Both the position numbers and the translations under genes were made by a program. A stretch of DNA of 64,000 nt from Plecoglossus altivelis (Eukaryota > Chordata > Actinopteri > Osmeriformes > Plecoglossidae): assembly GCA_036571765.1 (NCBI GenBank), contig BROE01000023.1, positions 1,256,950 to 1,320,949 on the forward strand, written 5' to 3'. The notes below the pieces were generated by a model. That model did not search any database and was not told the origin of the DNA. It saw only the letters and a list, made by a program, of their open reading frames with translations. Below, piece by piece: positions 1 to 13,389 of the stretch (its first letter is position 1; the number at the start of each line of letters is the position of its first letter).

Positions 1-159
1 GTAAGTGTGGCCACGCTTTTTGACGCTATTTAAGTTTGGATAAGATACCAAAGATACCACGGGTAAAAAGAAAAAAAATAGAAGCGTGTTTTTCTCACAG
101 GTTCTCTTGGTCTTAATATCTCTTTCTCTATGTTTATGTGCAAACACGCGCTAGCCAAG

Positions 160-188
160 ACACTAGAACAAGCGGCCTGTTCTAGTGT
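160..188. repeat. 11-bp perfect inverted repeat
   Basis: ACACTAGAACA (160-170) and its exact complement TGTTCTAGTGT (178-188) are separated by AGCGGCC. It forms a GC-looped hairpin in intron sequence; no terminator or gene role is evident. Confidence 0.8.
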
Positions 189-3100
189 GTGTTTGGGGGG
201 TAGGGGGGACACCTGTCGCCTCCATGACTCCTTTTCAGCGGCTTCACGCAGGCACTGTGTTCAGAGCACAGCAGCTGAGATCAATCACAGAGACGGAGAG
301 GAGGTAGGGTGGGGGGTGGGGGGAGGGAGGCAGTCAGAGGAGGCTGAGGGATAGAGGCGGGGGAGGCAAGGTTAAAGGGAAGAGAGAGCAGGGGAGGTTA
401 CAGTACCTTTTAGGCTTTCATTCTGGGGACATGAAGGCTCTTATGTACCCTAGAGACCACAGGCGCACACACACGCCCAGACACCCACACACACACAGTC
501 ACATCACCACCTGCCAGGAGCCTAAAGCCTACACACATAGATAAACTGTATCCACACTATTACTCTCTCACACACGCAAACACACATTCGCAAGCAATCT
601 TGTGTGTACGAGGACACCCACCAAACCGACTTTTGCGATAGTGCTGCCATTACTCATCTCTTTTGATCTCTCTCTCACTTTCCTGTTCACTCACACACAC
701 GGATTGGAGAGGGGGAGCAAAGCTGTGTTTCCACTGCAGCAAGAAACTTTCCTCTGGAACAATGCCACGGTGGCCCAGTTCCCCAAGTGTTTCCCTTGTG
801 TTTCCCTTGTGTGTCCCCGAACTCCCAAGTTTTTCCGGGTCATTCTCTTGGTGTGTCCGTGGCGCATCTCTCTCCTTCTCTCCCTCATTTCCCTGGTTTC
901 TGGCTCCCTACACACTTGTCTTGTTAGGATTCACTAAGCTGAAGTCGTTTGTTGTCGTCCTCCCTTTGCTTTATATTTTAGTCCCTGCCTGAATGTGAGT
1001 CCTGTTGGTGTTCCCATATGTGCAAGGCTTTTCTGTGTGTTCCTGAAAAACTGCTTCCATGGAGAATAAGTTCATGGCACTTGCGGTGGAGATGTGGCTT
1101 CAGTAACCCAGTAAATAAACAACTGGAGGAATAAAAAGGTGGTTGAATTTAGGGGTTTACATGTGCATTTGTGTGCTATGTTTCTTTGCGAGTGTAATAG
1201 CTGGGAAAAATAGCACTATTGGCAGTGACACTGGCACAATGTTTCAAGTCATCTAAGATTTATTGCTGCTATAATTTCTCTCCATTGAGGCTAGCCTTCT
1301 ATTTGACCCCACTATTAAGGCTACTATACAAGACACTCGTTTGACTTAGGAGATGATTATATTAATTTCACATTCTGTGTGCTTATTCCTTTTCAAGTTT
1401 TTTTGAATGTGAATTTGAATGTTAAATTATGGCAGTTGTAGATTTTATGGCTCTAATTCAATAATATGTCCATCCAACTGTAGGTACATTTGTGTTCACA
1501 GTATTAAGAGTTTTATCGAATTGTGTTTTATCTGGTAGCATTTTGTAGTGTGCCAGATTTTCCTAAAAACCACCGCTGGTTCAGTGCTGTGTTATCAACA
1601 TTTATTTGGAAACCAAACACATTATAGAGGTTTCAGCGACCATGGAAGGTAAACTATGGGTGTGGACAACTCAATTGGGCTCTAGAAAGACATATGTGCA
1701 TTTCATTTGCATACACAGCGTTAAGAAATCGGAAATTACATAGTTTTTCATGCATTTGGCCCCTGGCGTTTCGCTGCCCTTCAACTTTTACTCCGGTAAT
1801 TAACTTAATGGATTATAAGTGGAGCTCTCCTCATCTCCTCCTGTCAAACAAGCAGAATAAAAATTATGTGATTGAGGGATTTACTGAGACACCAAGTGAA
1901 ATCTCTCTGTCACTGCTGTTTTTTCATTTAACAGCGCCTTTCTTTACAAGTAGTTAGCTGTATTTCTTGAAACCTTTTCCTCTTTTAAATCACACCAAGA
2001 AAAATCTAGCCTTTATTCCTTTCATATCTATGCAATTAAAACATCCCTCTCTTTGTCCTCCCTTCTGAAAATCAATGAATGCTGATAGCATGTCTATGCA
2101 CTCAGTGTTCTTGCACATGAAACCTAAATTAGATTTTCAGTTCAGACTTGAAACACATGCGCGCCAGTAACATGCAGCCACCCTCATTATGTATCATGCA
2201 AGCTCATTGAAACAGAAAACTTCCAGAAATACCTTCACGAACCCTGTTCAAATGAAATGAGCTGTTTGACTGCAGGGTTGGCCTGGGGCCTTGCCAACTC
2301 ATTAATTCTTCTTTGAGCATTGCTGAGACCATACACACACATTACAGACCCCCCCAAATATGTCTACTTTAACTTCACTTTGCCTTAACGGCATAGGCAT
2401 CTTTGTAGGTGTCCAATAAAGTAGACATGGGTTCTGCTGCTTGTGTTTACAGTTTTATGTCTGTGATATATGATCCTCCTTGGAGGGAGCTTTGGCCTTA
2501 AGGATGTTAGTCCTAGTATATACTTTTGGGGTAATAGACAACAGCTGCAAATTGTGACCAGAGGGTAGAATTTCCCAAAATTTCACAATTGGAGTTATTT
2601 TAGGATGCTGAATAGGAGATCATGTCTATGGTCTCATATATAGACTAGTGTTTTGTACATTTTTGTTGGATTTAAATACATTTTCAAACCATTATAACTC
2701 CAGGACAATCAGAGGGTTAATGCCAAGGAGGAGTTGATGGTCAAGACGCACCTGTGTTTGTGCATGTCTGGGTCTGTAATGGAAATGTTTAAGGTCAGCC
2801 CATTAAATGCCAAGAAGGTTGTGCCTGCATGTCACTGTAGAAATGTTGTGGCGTGTAAAACACTTTGGGTGCCCCAAGTAACTGACAGACGTCCCTCCGA
2901 ACTTTTATGCACTTACAATCTGGCAGTGCACCGAAAAGAATCCGCCCCCCTATAGCCCACGAAAGGTCAACTCCACCCAGCGTTTAGAACTTAAACAACC
3001 TCCTATTGACTGTTGCGTAATTGCTCTCACTCTCTGTTCTCCCCCTCTTCCACGCTTTCTCTCTCTCTCACTCTCTGACTGACTTCATCAGTCTGCTGAA

Positions 3101-4840
3101 CACTGTTTTCCTGGCTCTGCTTCGCTCAATTCACTCGATCATGCTTTCGCTCCAACTTCTCCCACTTCTCATCCTTAACATCCATTTAGCGTTCAGTGCC
3201 TCCCCTTTTGTCCCCCACTTCACGATAAAGGCCTTAAAAGTAACAAACCCATCTTATGACCTCAACGTCATCCACAATTCAGGAGCTTCTACGACTCTCA
3301 AAGGCGTACAAAGTCAAGTTCTTGGTTGGGTGGATGGAAAATAACCCAAAATGCTGCAGTGTTAATACTTTCTACCTTGTTCCATTCTCCGATATCTTGC
3401 AAACACAAAATGTCCCCATGTCCCACCCCAGACACACACAAACATACGCGTATTGACCGAAGGTATAAATAAAAGAAAACCCTCACCCCCTCTCCTGCAT
3501 TTCCTCTTTCTCCGACTGTATTTTGGCACTGACCATAGGATATGGCACCCCTGCTCCAACACTCATCTCAGTGGTTAGTGCAGTGAAGGGTGGAGAACTG
3601 CTCTATTTACAAGGCCCCCGCAAGTATTAATAATACAGCGACGACCACAACCCTGATGGGGCGAGGGACAGAGAGACCAAACAGACTATTTCACCTCCTG
3701 TGGGTCTGGACACGGCGGGGCCCAACTACATATCGGCATCCATACCCATTAAAAAGGTTTGAGTCACCGCTTGAAGCCAGGGTGGAGGTTGTCTTTTGGT
3801 GAAGAGGGGTTGGAGAGACTCTAAAACATGCTCTACCTAAGGTTCTTTGGTAACCATGGTCAGGTGTTGGGTGGGAGGGACTTTTTCTGCATCAACAGCA
3901 CATAAAAATGTCAATTTTGGGGAAAAGCACAAATGAAAGTCGACAGTGCCAGTGATAAGGACTCCTCTGGGAAGTCTATATACAGAGATGATGTTGAGAA
4001 ATTGTGCAGTCTGGAATCGTTGATATTGAGAAATGTATCATTTACGTTGCCGACGGGGTTGACATTTTCCATGAATCCTGTGCTCAATGCACAACGCACA
4101 AGATGAAGCAGTCCCTGGCATTAACCTAATATGTTCTCCCCTTAAGCTCAAGGATGGTAAGGCTAGAGGAAAATGCACACAGCCACTGAATCTCTACACA
4201 GGGCCATGGGAGGGGGCATGAATTCCGGTGCCGCTAACATCTTATATCGTGCGTCATCGTGACATTCAGAAGTGATTGCCTCCTTATTTTCATGCAGCAG
4301 GCAAGAACCTGCTTCTTTTCATTGCAAATGCATTGTTTCATGTGGAGCATTAAAGAATCACATTTAGGGAATAGCAGCTCCAAAAAATGTACTTTATGAG
4401 AACGCTTTAAAGAGTTCTTTCCTCTCCTGAGCCGCTGCCCTCTTGAGTAAATTGAGTAAGTGCAAATTAAGGTGTTTCTTTGAGAGACATTATGGACACA
4501 CGGGAACAGGCATCTTCACGCTGAGTGGTGCAAAAACAAACAACTCATCTTCTTAAACGCTATGCCACAAGAATAGCAATATGCCTATTGCATTCTTCTC
4601 TTCAATAAATGCACCATGGATGCAAAAATCTGAAGTGAACAAGTAACCTACCAATGGGCACCATCAACGAGAAGTATTCTACTGGCCAGGTTCATCAGGA
4701 ACTGACATGGTAAAGTAAATGGCGATGAATAATATGGTGTCTAAAGTGTTTTTCTAGTGGTTAGATCAATCTCCTTCTCTCTCTGTTTTTGTCACTTTCT
4801 TAATCTATTTCTTGTTTGCTTTCATTTGCAGTGTCGTTGC

Positions 4841-4850
4841 TCTCTCTCTA

Positions 4851-4899
<49 letters not shown>

Positions 4900-4908
4900 C
4901 TCTCTCTA
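4841..4908. repeat. (TC)n microsatellite
   Basis: About 68 bp of TC repeat with a few A and T interruptions. Confidence 0.95.
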
Positions 4909-5625
4909 TTAAATCTTGCTCCAGTTCTGAAAACATTAAACACAAGACCTTATCTTCAAGCACCATTTACAAAACTTCTGAATCCCCTCGCAAAATGAAA
5001 CTTTAGCCTCAGAACAGTTTTACCTGTGCTCAAAATCTAAGTTTCGCCACAAAACAGATGTACCTGCGCTCAAAATCAAACACTGCTCTCAAATCATCAA
5101 CAAAGTGATCTAAAAAATATACACGATCAAGCTGTCAGTAAACAATACAACAAAAAATTTGAAACGCGCTGTTCAAAACATATTCTTACTTCTTTCTTCT
5201 CAGAGAAGTACATTTTTATAATCTCAAAACAAATTTCTTATTTATGTCTCTGACTTTTGATGAACGATACATTTTATCGTAGTTGCTCAAAATTGATCAG
5301 AAAGTACTCTGTTTTGCTCTTTGCACCCCTGGTTTTACAGCACTGTATCATGCCCTCACAAACATGTCCTTTGTCTCTGTGATACTGTATTCCTTTTTCT
5401 TTGTTGATATGAACCTGTAACCAGTCAAAATCTATTGAGCAGTCAATACTGTGTTAAGTCTGATTGGCTTGTGTCTTGACTTTTGACGTAATAAGACATA
5501 TTCTGCAAACTGTGTAAGCAATAGGCAAAAACAGTCAAATTAGTTCACTGTACAGTATACACTTTACAATGCAGTGTCCGATGGCAGATGATACTATCTC
5601 ATATTTTCTCTTATATAAATTCTCA

Positions 5626-5637
5626 GACTTTCTTGTG
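5626..5637 (+). repeat. target-site duplication, left copy
   Basis: GACTTTCTTGTG, identical to 6048-6059 and immediately flanking the SINE. Confidence 0.85.
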
Positions 5638-6047
5638 GGGTGCATGGTGGCGGTGCGGTTAGAGCCCTTGCCTCCCAGGAAGGAGATCTTGGGTTCGATT
5701 CTTGGGCCAAATCCAACATCACATGATCTCTCTGGGTGGAGTCTGCATGTCCTCCCCATGTTACCGTGGGTTCTCTCTGGGCACTCCGGCTTCCTCCCAC
5801 CGTCCAAAGACATGCATGTGATAGGTTAATTGGTATATTGAGAAATTGCCCCTAGAGAGTGGATGTGTGAGTGAATGGTTGTCTGTGTCTCTGTGTTAGC
5901 CCTGTGACTTGCTGGCCCCAGTCCGGGGTGTACCCTGCCTATGGCCTGAAAGCTACTGGGTTAGGCTCCAGTCACCCGTGACCCCTAAATGGGAACAAGC
6001 AGCACTGCAATCCCTCCCAGGGATTAGCAGTAGATAATGGATGGATG
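5638..6047 (+). mobile_element. tRNA-derived SINE copy with 12-bp target-site duplication
   Basis: A 410-bp insertion is flanked by perfect direct repeats GACTTTCTTGTG at 5626-5637 and 6048-6059. The head (5640-5710) carries tRNA-promoter-like boxes: a box-A-like GGTGCGGTTAGAGC and a box-B-like GGGTTCGATTC. The body contains sentences of sequence common in teleost repeats (CTCCGGCTTCCTCCCACC, CCAAAGACATGCATG, and ACCCCTAAATGGGAACAAGC near the end). It ends in ATGGATGGATG, a typical SINE tail. The intact duplication suggests a fairly recent or at least well-preserved insertion. The exact family cannot be named without a repeat library. Confidence 0.85.
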
Positions 6048-6059
6048 GACTTTCTTGTG
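6048..6059 (+). repeat. target-site duplication, right copy
   Basis: GACTTTCTTGTG, identical to 5626-5637, directly after the ATGG tail of the SINE. Confidence 0.85.
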
Positions 6060-7472
6060 TGACTGCAAGAGTGGGGCATGCAGATGAATGATCAACTGCG
6101 ATCAATACCAGGTCGTTAACGTTAAAGTCAGGTAGAAAGATTAGTAAATTTGATATCAACAACATGAAATAATTGGTGCTCCTCCATTTGCAATGCATTC
6201 AGCGTCTACAATTCCACATAAACTAATGAGAATCACGGGTGGGAAAAGAAGGGCATCGATCCTTGCTTGATTGGATGATGACTGTGAGGTTGAGGAGTTA
6301 TCGATCTGTGTGTTTCTCAGAACACAGCATTTTTCTCGAAGGGTCACGGTTCAAACATGATCTGAGTATTATAATGTCCCTCTGAATAAAAGGAACAAAC
6401 AATTTTACCATAAACTGATCTAACAGTTCGAATACATGCAAGTTTTTGAATGCAAAATATGCATTTGTGCATTTTCTATATGCATAATTGAGAAACTTCT
6501 TCTCAACAACAAAGAAATGTTAAAAAGAGGGCGTCTTTTTGATCCTTTCTCCCTTCCTCTTTTACACACTCTTTCTCCCCCTCTCCTTTTACATGTCGGT
6601 TTGACAAAATCTAAGATGAAAAAGGAACTGAATGTGTCATAAACTCATCACAAATAACAGCTTTAAAATTGCGAACGCACAAATGAACACACACCTCCGA
6701 ACCTAGATCCCTTTAACAAAATCATCAGGTCTTCATCAAATGAGCATAAGGGATCATTCCTTTGAAGGTGAGGTTTTACGGCCAGCGCCATCATAGCTGT
6801 AAATAATAAGCCTTTACACCCGGCTGCTTGTGAAAAACCAAATATCAATAGGATTGCCGTTGTGTGCTCCCTGGACAAAACGCAATAACCGCAAAACACC
6901 ATAAAAAATCAATGCGTATCTCGGTGGGTGGGGAGAAAGAGACAGAGAAAGTGAGTGAGTAAGAAAGAGAGAATCCATAAAAACGTCACAAAATGGATCG
7001 ACGCCGTTAAATGTATATCAGAGCTTGAAAGGGATTTGAATGATTCATCCTGTCCGTCGGTCGGAGCTCCTCTCCTCACTCGCCAGAATCGCTCTGGAGC
7101 TGCTTCAAAATGGTCACCTTTTGACTTTCAACGCAGATGGTAGCCTGTTCTACAAGATCTGGTATGAAATAACAAAACAACCTCCGCATTATTTATCACA
7201 CTGAAGAACGGAGACTGACGTACACACACTCGGAGGGAGCAGTGGCTACCGTTTCAGTCCTTTCCTTCACATCAGCAGCCCCTGTTGGTGTTTTATAGGG
7301 GAGGGGAGGTTGAGATCTATTGCTGACCAGTGGCTGTGAGGACCACTGGAGCGGCACTGAAGGCCCAGGTGGGACATTGAAGTTGAGTTCTCGGGAGAGG
7401 ATGGACTTTGCTTCCCATCATATTGGCAGCTAAGCCCCTGGGAAGGAACTGCAATGATTGTCTTGTGTTTCG

Positions 7473-7492
7473 GTGTGTGTGTGTGTGTGTGT
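7473..7492. repeat. (GT)n microsatellite with GT-rich flank
   Basis: Ten GT units, followed to about 7695 by degenerate GTGTGY-rich sequence that appears to be an eroded GT tract. Confidence 0.9.
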
Positions 7493-7831
7493 GCATGCTT
7501 GTTTGTGAGTGTAGAGGTATGGGTACGTATTAGTGCAGGAATGTGTGTGTATGTATGCATGCGTGAGTGTGTGCTCATGAGTATGTGGGTGGGTGAATGT
7601 ATTGATGCGAGAATGTATGAGTGTGTATGTGTGCTTGTGTGTCTATAGGTGCGAGAATGTGTGTGTACCTTTTGGGATTTGTGTGTGTGTGTGTTTTTGT
7701 GTCAGGCGCGATGATCTATAATATGTCAGGTTAGGTTAACGTCTGGCTTTTGACAAAAACCCTAAGGGAACGGCGACTTTCTGATTTGTGCTTGGTGAGT
7801 GTGGGTGTGTGTGCACGTTGGTTTGCGTTCT

Positions 7832-7834
<3 letters not shown>

Positions 7835-7871
<37 letters not shown>
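7835..7871. repeat. (GT)n microsatellite
   Basis: About 37 bp of uninterrupted GT repeat. Confidence 0.95.
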
Positions 7872-7872
<1 letters not shown>

Positions 7873-8203
7873 ATTACAGGACATGCTACTCTGAGAATAA
7901 TATCTTACATCCCATACTATTGTGGTCTAGGCATCTAAACACCCCTGCAGCATAAGCCATTATTTCAAGCTGTCAGTGTTTCTAATGACAAACTGTCCCT
8001 TCCTCACACACACGCACACACACACCTTTGCACACACAACACATTGAAACCATCATAGTGAAAATTCAAATATTTCGTCAGTTTTCAGGTGTTTTTTATA
8101 TCTTTGACACCAGCAACCAGTGCTGATGGTCAGTCAAGTGTGAAAGTGTGCGTGCATAGCAATCCATTTGACTGTTTGAGCAGATTATGTTCACCATCCA
8201 AAG

Positions 8204-8206
<3 letters not shown>

Positions 8207-8234
<28 letters not shown>
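8207..8234. repeat. (GT)n microsatellite
   Basis: About 28 bp of uninterrupted GT repeat, then an interrupted tail to 8248. Confidence 0.95.
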
Positions 8235-8237
<3 letters not shown>

Positions 8238-9074
8238 TGTGTGTATGTGCAGAATTATTCGCCCCCACCACATGTACGAGCGTGTGTTTGCATATGTTTT
8301 CCACGTGAACCGCTGCAACCCTGCATGATTGGGCTTGAGGTGTTTTACAAAAGCACCGATTTGTGGAAAATGCAGGCACTGCTGTCTACAGGTTAGCTAG
8401 GATGGGTATCGATTGGCTTCCAGTCCATGCAATCGCTGACAAGAGATGGAGCAGGTAGGAAGGAGGCGAGAGGGAGAGCGCAGGGAGCGGTATCGACGCT
8501 ATGTGCACATGCTTGTGGCTGTCTATGCCTGTGCTTGTATATGCTGTGCCTGTGTCCGTGCATTTCCTTGTGTACACACTATTTCTAGAATGAGGCGAAC
8601 AGGTGGGAGGGGGAAGAGAGACAATCAAGCAGCTCTACAGGCGACCAGAAAAAGCAGCGAGAGCACCAGTGATGTCATGAAAGCCAGGCTCAGTTTTGTG
8701 TTGGAATAGCACCCCCCGACATCAAGCGCAGCAAAAACCTCCAGTTCTTTCCATTTCACATCAGCCCTACATACCTCTGTGCAATCTTAACCACCTGCTC
8801 TACCCTGTTACAGGGAGCTAATACACACATCCTTGTCACCCCCCCCCATCCCAGTCCACAATAACTGTTTTGCTGCCATGAGAGGCCAGCTGAAAAGCAG
8901 AAAGGAAGAACAATGCCATCCTGAGAAAGTGTGCAATCATGCCATATTGAAGCAGACCTACACAGAATACAAGGGAAAAGAGCCACATCCTGTGTCCACA
9001 CTCTGTGTGAACACGAGCGACTGCTAAGCTAAGTATGTGGTTTGTTTGGTAAAACTGACTTACGCTTCCACTAG

Positions 9075-9216
9075 AGCAGGGGTATCAAACCCTGGTCCCC
9101 AAGGCCCACTGTCCTGAGACTTTTCAATGTTTCCTTGCTCCAGCACACCTGATTCTAATGAAGGGTCATTATCAGGCTTCCACAGAGCTTGATAACAACC
9201 CATTCATTAGAATCAG
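9075..9216. mobile_element. fragment of inverted-repeat (hAT-like) non-autonomous DNA transposon
   Basis: The stretch starts GCAGGGGTATCAAACCCTGG and contains CAGCACACCTGATTCTAATG, wording typical of an abundant teleost MITE that I recall as hAT-related. Its centre folds: CTGATTCTAATGA (9149-9161) is the exact reverse complement of TCATTAGAATCAG (9204-9216), with a further imperfect stem inside (ATTATCAGGC against GCTTGATAA). The matching far terminal repeat is not visible after 9216, so the copy looks truncated or diverged on that side. Family assignment is from memory. Confidence 0.6.
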
Positions 9217-10743
9217 CAAACTCTTCTTGATCCAACCTCAGATCATAGTCAGTCATACAATGAGTGATGTTGAGCACCTGAGTGGATGGAATTGGTGAAA
9301 GATCTGACATAGTGTGGTGGGTTTTCAAAAGCAAGCCAGCCTTTCTCTCACTCACAGTCAGTGTGAGTTGACATGTTCCTGCCAGGCATTGAAGTTTATT
9401 CAATTCCAGTATCAACATTTATGTGGCATGTGTGTGAGTGTGTTCATGAGTGTGAGAATATTGTGTCTTTCTTGTCATCACTGTGGACTGCGAGTGTACC
9501 TGTGTATGTACTTGATTGTGAACCCATTCCTGACCAGTGTTGATGTCGATCAGACATTTGGTGCTGTGATTTACAAACCGTCAACAACACAATTTACTAA
9601 TATAGCCTGATGCTCTAAGAAGTAATTGCTTTCCTGCTGTTTTACTTTCTAGCCTCTCTTTTCCCCCCCTCCTCCTCCCCTCCCTGTTCTCCCTCCCACC
9701 CCCTCCTCACTGTGTAGTATAACACCCAGTCTTTGATAACGCTTTGCAAGTGGAGAGAGCGGTCTCGAAGCAATTACAGAAGCCATTAATTGCCCTTTAA
9801 TACATGTTACAGTTAAGAAGCAATCAGTTTGGTAATTACGAAGGGACGGCTTGAAAATATCTTTCGCTCCTCCAGGAAAGCGGCCAGAGTTGAGGTCCAC
9901 GTAGTCCAGTGGGGTTGTGGAGCAGAGCGCTTCAGCCCTTAGGACACGGCAGATGCTAGGATAACCTGCCAAAGCGAAATACACACACACCTCGCAAATA
10001 GATGGAAACTGAGAAGAGGCGGCAATCTAGGAAGTAATTGATATCTCAGTGGCGAAACGTTGCGGAGAGCTTGTTGGGGAAAATGGAGGATGGTGAGTGA
10101 GTGTGATTGCTACGGGCTTTGGTTTGGAACACAGGTGTAAAGGAAGACTGAATAAAATGCGCTTCACCAAGTTGAAAATGATAGCTCATTCGAAAACGTA
10201 TCCAGTTTAGCGACGCAAACGTTTGCAAATTAGTTTGACTGATTTGTTGATCCGGAATCAGACTGACCGGTCACCTGTGCAGAGGGTGTGTGTCCCATTC
10301 TCAAACCACTATTTCAATGAAACACCAGAGAATACCTCCATCAAGCCTTGACCAATCCTTTCCGAGCTTTCAAACACCGTGACTCCTTACTCAATGGGCT
10401 TTCCTTCCCCTCTTTTAGGGAAGTAAAATTGGCTCTCAATGCCCAAACGCTATTTCACCCGCTTGCTCTCCGTCTCTTCCAATACCTGCCCCTCCTTTCA
10501 TGCCGGCAGTTTCTGGTCCCAAAAGATAGTGACCGCTTCAGCTTTCTATTTTGCCTTTTTTAACTGGAAGATTCCCTTGAATATTGCAATGCCTTTGGCC
10601 ATGTTTACGGGCAAGCACAAGCACAGGAATACAATTATGTGAAGTTCACGCCATGTTTCGCGTCTAATGAGGTGCTCATTAATTGTTGGGGTCGGGCGGT
10701 ACCTCCAAGGGCCTGCCTGCGAAAAAAATGGCAAGGAGACCGC

Positions 10744-10745
<2 letters not shown>

Positions 10746-10784
<39 letters not shown>
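10746..10784. repeat. (GA)n microsatellite
   Basis: About 39 bp of uninterrupted GA repeat in a wider purine-rich strand reaching 10890. Confidence 0.95.
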
Positions 10785-10788
<4 letters not shown>

Positions 10789-13317
10789 AAAACTCAAGAG
10801 GTGTCAGTAGGAGGAGGGGAAAGATATAAACAACAACAAGCTTAGGAAACAAGAGAGGCAAAGAGACAGAGACGGAAAGGGAACGAGATAAAGGGAAATG
10901 TTCCATGGGAGAGTGGGCATGCACAGTCATGCTTGCTGAGCCATCCCTCACGACTTCTTCAGCAGAGCATGTTTATTTCCTTTATTGGATTGGGGGTTTG
11001 GGGGGGGGATAGTTGTTTTCAACAGTTCGTTTCCACCGAGTAACATCCAGCCCTGTTTACTAATTCCTCCTGAGTAGACGCGCTCAGGTTGCAGCCGGGG
11101 CTAATGCCACAACGTTGGTTGCTTGGTGCTGCTCCGTGTTTAGGTCACGTCAACCCCTATATCAGCCTGCCTCGGTTCTTCAGAGCTAACCGGTCTGATA
11201 CAGTCCTCCCCAAAATGAAGGAGTGACCCCTGCGGTCCCTATTCCCTCTCAACAGGCGACCCGACTTATCTTGAGTGTTCTCCGATTCGGATTGGACAGG
11301 ACCACGCGCTGATGACAGCATGCTGGGTCTCTGTAGGAAGGCGCATGTCAGGGCATGCATCTCGATGATCACCTCTCATCAGGGTTGGTGGAGGTGGAGC
11401 ATGGCTGGATGAAGAGAGGCTGCGTTTGTGTGTGGGTAGAGGGGGAGCGTGAGAGATTTGTGGGGGATAGAAGTGGAGAGAGGGTAGGAGAGAGAGACGA
11501 CGGCCCACTTAGTATGCCTATCGACACGGAGCAGCAGCAACTGGCTTCATTAGAACAATGCAAGCAAATGCACATGAAAAATGTATTTACGTGCTCTCTC
11601 TCATGTGCACACCCACCCACCCACACAAACACAAACACGCACACAACACACGCACATAGAATTTGAGCACTAATTACATCTCTAAAGGATTTGGGACTGC
11701 ATATTATCAATTGTCTGTGATCCTCTGTTTACGGAATGGCATTTGTTGGAGGTGCCAGTTCATGTAGGCACTGAAATGGCTCCTGCTAAAGGCCAGGGTC
11801 CGGAATACAGTCAGGGTCACTGCTAGGATTGCTGTGAATTCTGTGCAATCAATTCAAACAACTGCAAGGAAATTCAGACTTAGAAGTTAACACCCAAAAA
11901 CATGTTATTAAACACTGAAATGCTGGTCGAGAACGTGCATCCACATTGCAGATGGCTAACTTATGACAATGTGCCGGGCAATAAAAGAGAGCTGTTTTCA
12001 AGCAGATGACAGACGACCTCCAAAGAACTACAGTACAGAAAATTACAGTACAGAAAATACATTTCATGTACAATTTTTCCTGTTCTCTCTCCATCCCTTC
12101 CTCTCACGTATAGATACATGCACACACACATACTCCTCATAACGTAAGCCACATGTATGCATAGACAAACAGGCATTCTCTGACTCAGTTACAGTGGAAT
12201 ACCAAGTGTTCCACTCAGAAGCAACGCAAAAAAAAACAAATAGGCCAGTCAATCAGATGCCACTGCAACTGAATAACAAACGAAAGCTCACAGGATGTGT
12301 GTGTGTGTAAGCGCCGGCAGAAAGTAACTGCACGGACGAAATACATGTGGGAGAATGCGTGAGTGCGTGCGGGCAAGAGAAAAGAGAGCGGGAGAGGAAG
12401 CGAGTGAGTCTTATTTGTTCATTCACCTGTTCCTGCACACTCAAACACATGTAACAGTGTGTGCTTGCAAACTGATCAGCAATTTCCTCTTGAATCTGAC
12501 TCGCACCTGCAACAACCACTTAGACAAGAACTCCCAAGGCACTCACAACGACCCCTCTACAAACCAGGGGACATAACATGGAGGACCAGGCTATGAAACC
12601 ACCTCTCAGAATGCCTTTGTCTCATGCGTGCTACACAAAGACAGCAGGAACTAAAATGGGGGATGATTTTGGACAAATAGGAAGAGGATTTCTGGCGTCT
12701 CCAAATAAAAGATCGGGAAATATAAATAAAAGGGTTTACAGTTATTTGACTAACATGTAGAAAACAGTCAGTTTTTCTTTCATTTCATGAAATTGCCTTA
12801 ATTAGTCATTTGGATAGGATGCTTTGAACATGGAACTTGCAAATATCTGTTTCATCATTAGAGCTAAATATTTCAAAGGTAACCAAAGCAGCACAAACCA
12901 TTTCTTGAAACCTTTCCTGTGGGCACACATCCCCAGTCACCTTTCACTGAAACAGGTCTTCATCTTTGCTATGGAGGGCATCGGACCCTAGAAGTGACTG
13001 TGTAGTTGGCCACACGTAGCAGAGAAGAGTTTGTGTGACAAGGGATCTGAAAATGCTGTGCTCCGAGAGTTAGCTGCACAAGCCTGAAGGCTTGATCCCA
13101 GACAACAGTCTTTCTAGGATATAACCCAGAGCTAGCGTCTCTAGAGGCGAACCTCTTACACTTAATGATATCCCTATGTACCTCCCCTCCCTTCCCGCAA
13201 GACAGTGAAGATGTGCAAAGCTCAAAAGAGACGTACCTACGGATGGATTATGACAGGTTTGTGCAAGCTATTCATGGACTCAACCACAACAACGCGCCAT
13301 GTGTCAGTTAAGGTGAC

Positions 13318-13386
<69 letters not shown>
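13318..13386. repeat. (GAT)23 trinucleotide repeat
   Basis: Twenty-three perfect GAT units, preceded by a GAC. In one frame this reads as a run of Met, but there is no flanking coding support and it lies in an intron. Confidence 0.95.

Positions 13387-13389
<3 letters not shown>

Noticed and set aside
1..10. Window begins with a perfect donor-like GTAAGT
   Set aside because: It is on the plus strand, opposite to nrxn2, and no exon can be seen before it. A coincidence cannot be excluded.
8842..8850. Short C run near other C/T stretches as a possible origin or quadruplex site
   Set aside because: Too short and without repeats around it to support a call.
11369..11710. 113-residue frame on the minus strand with Cys/Val-rich start
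   Set aside because: Explained by GT/CA repeat sequence. Overlapped by a plus-strand frame of equal length.
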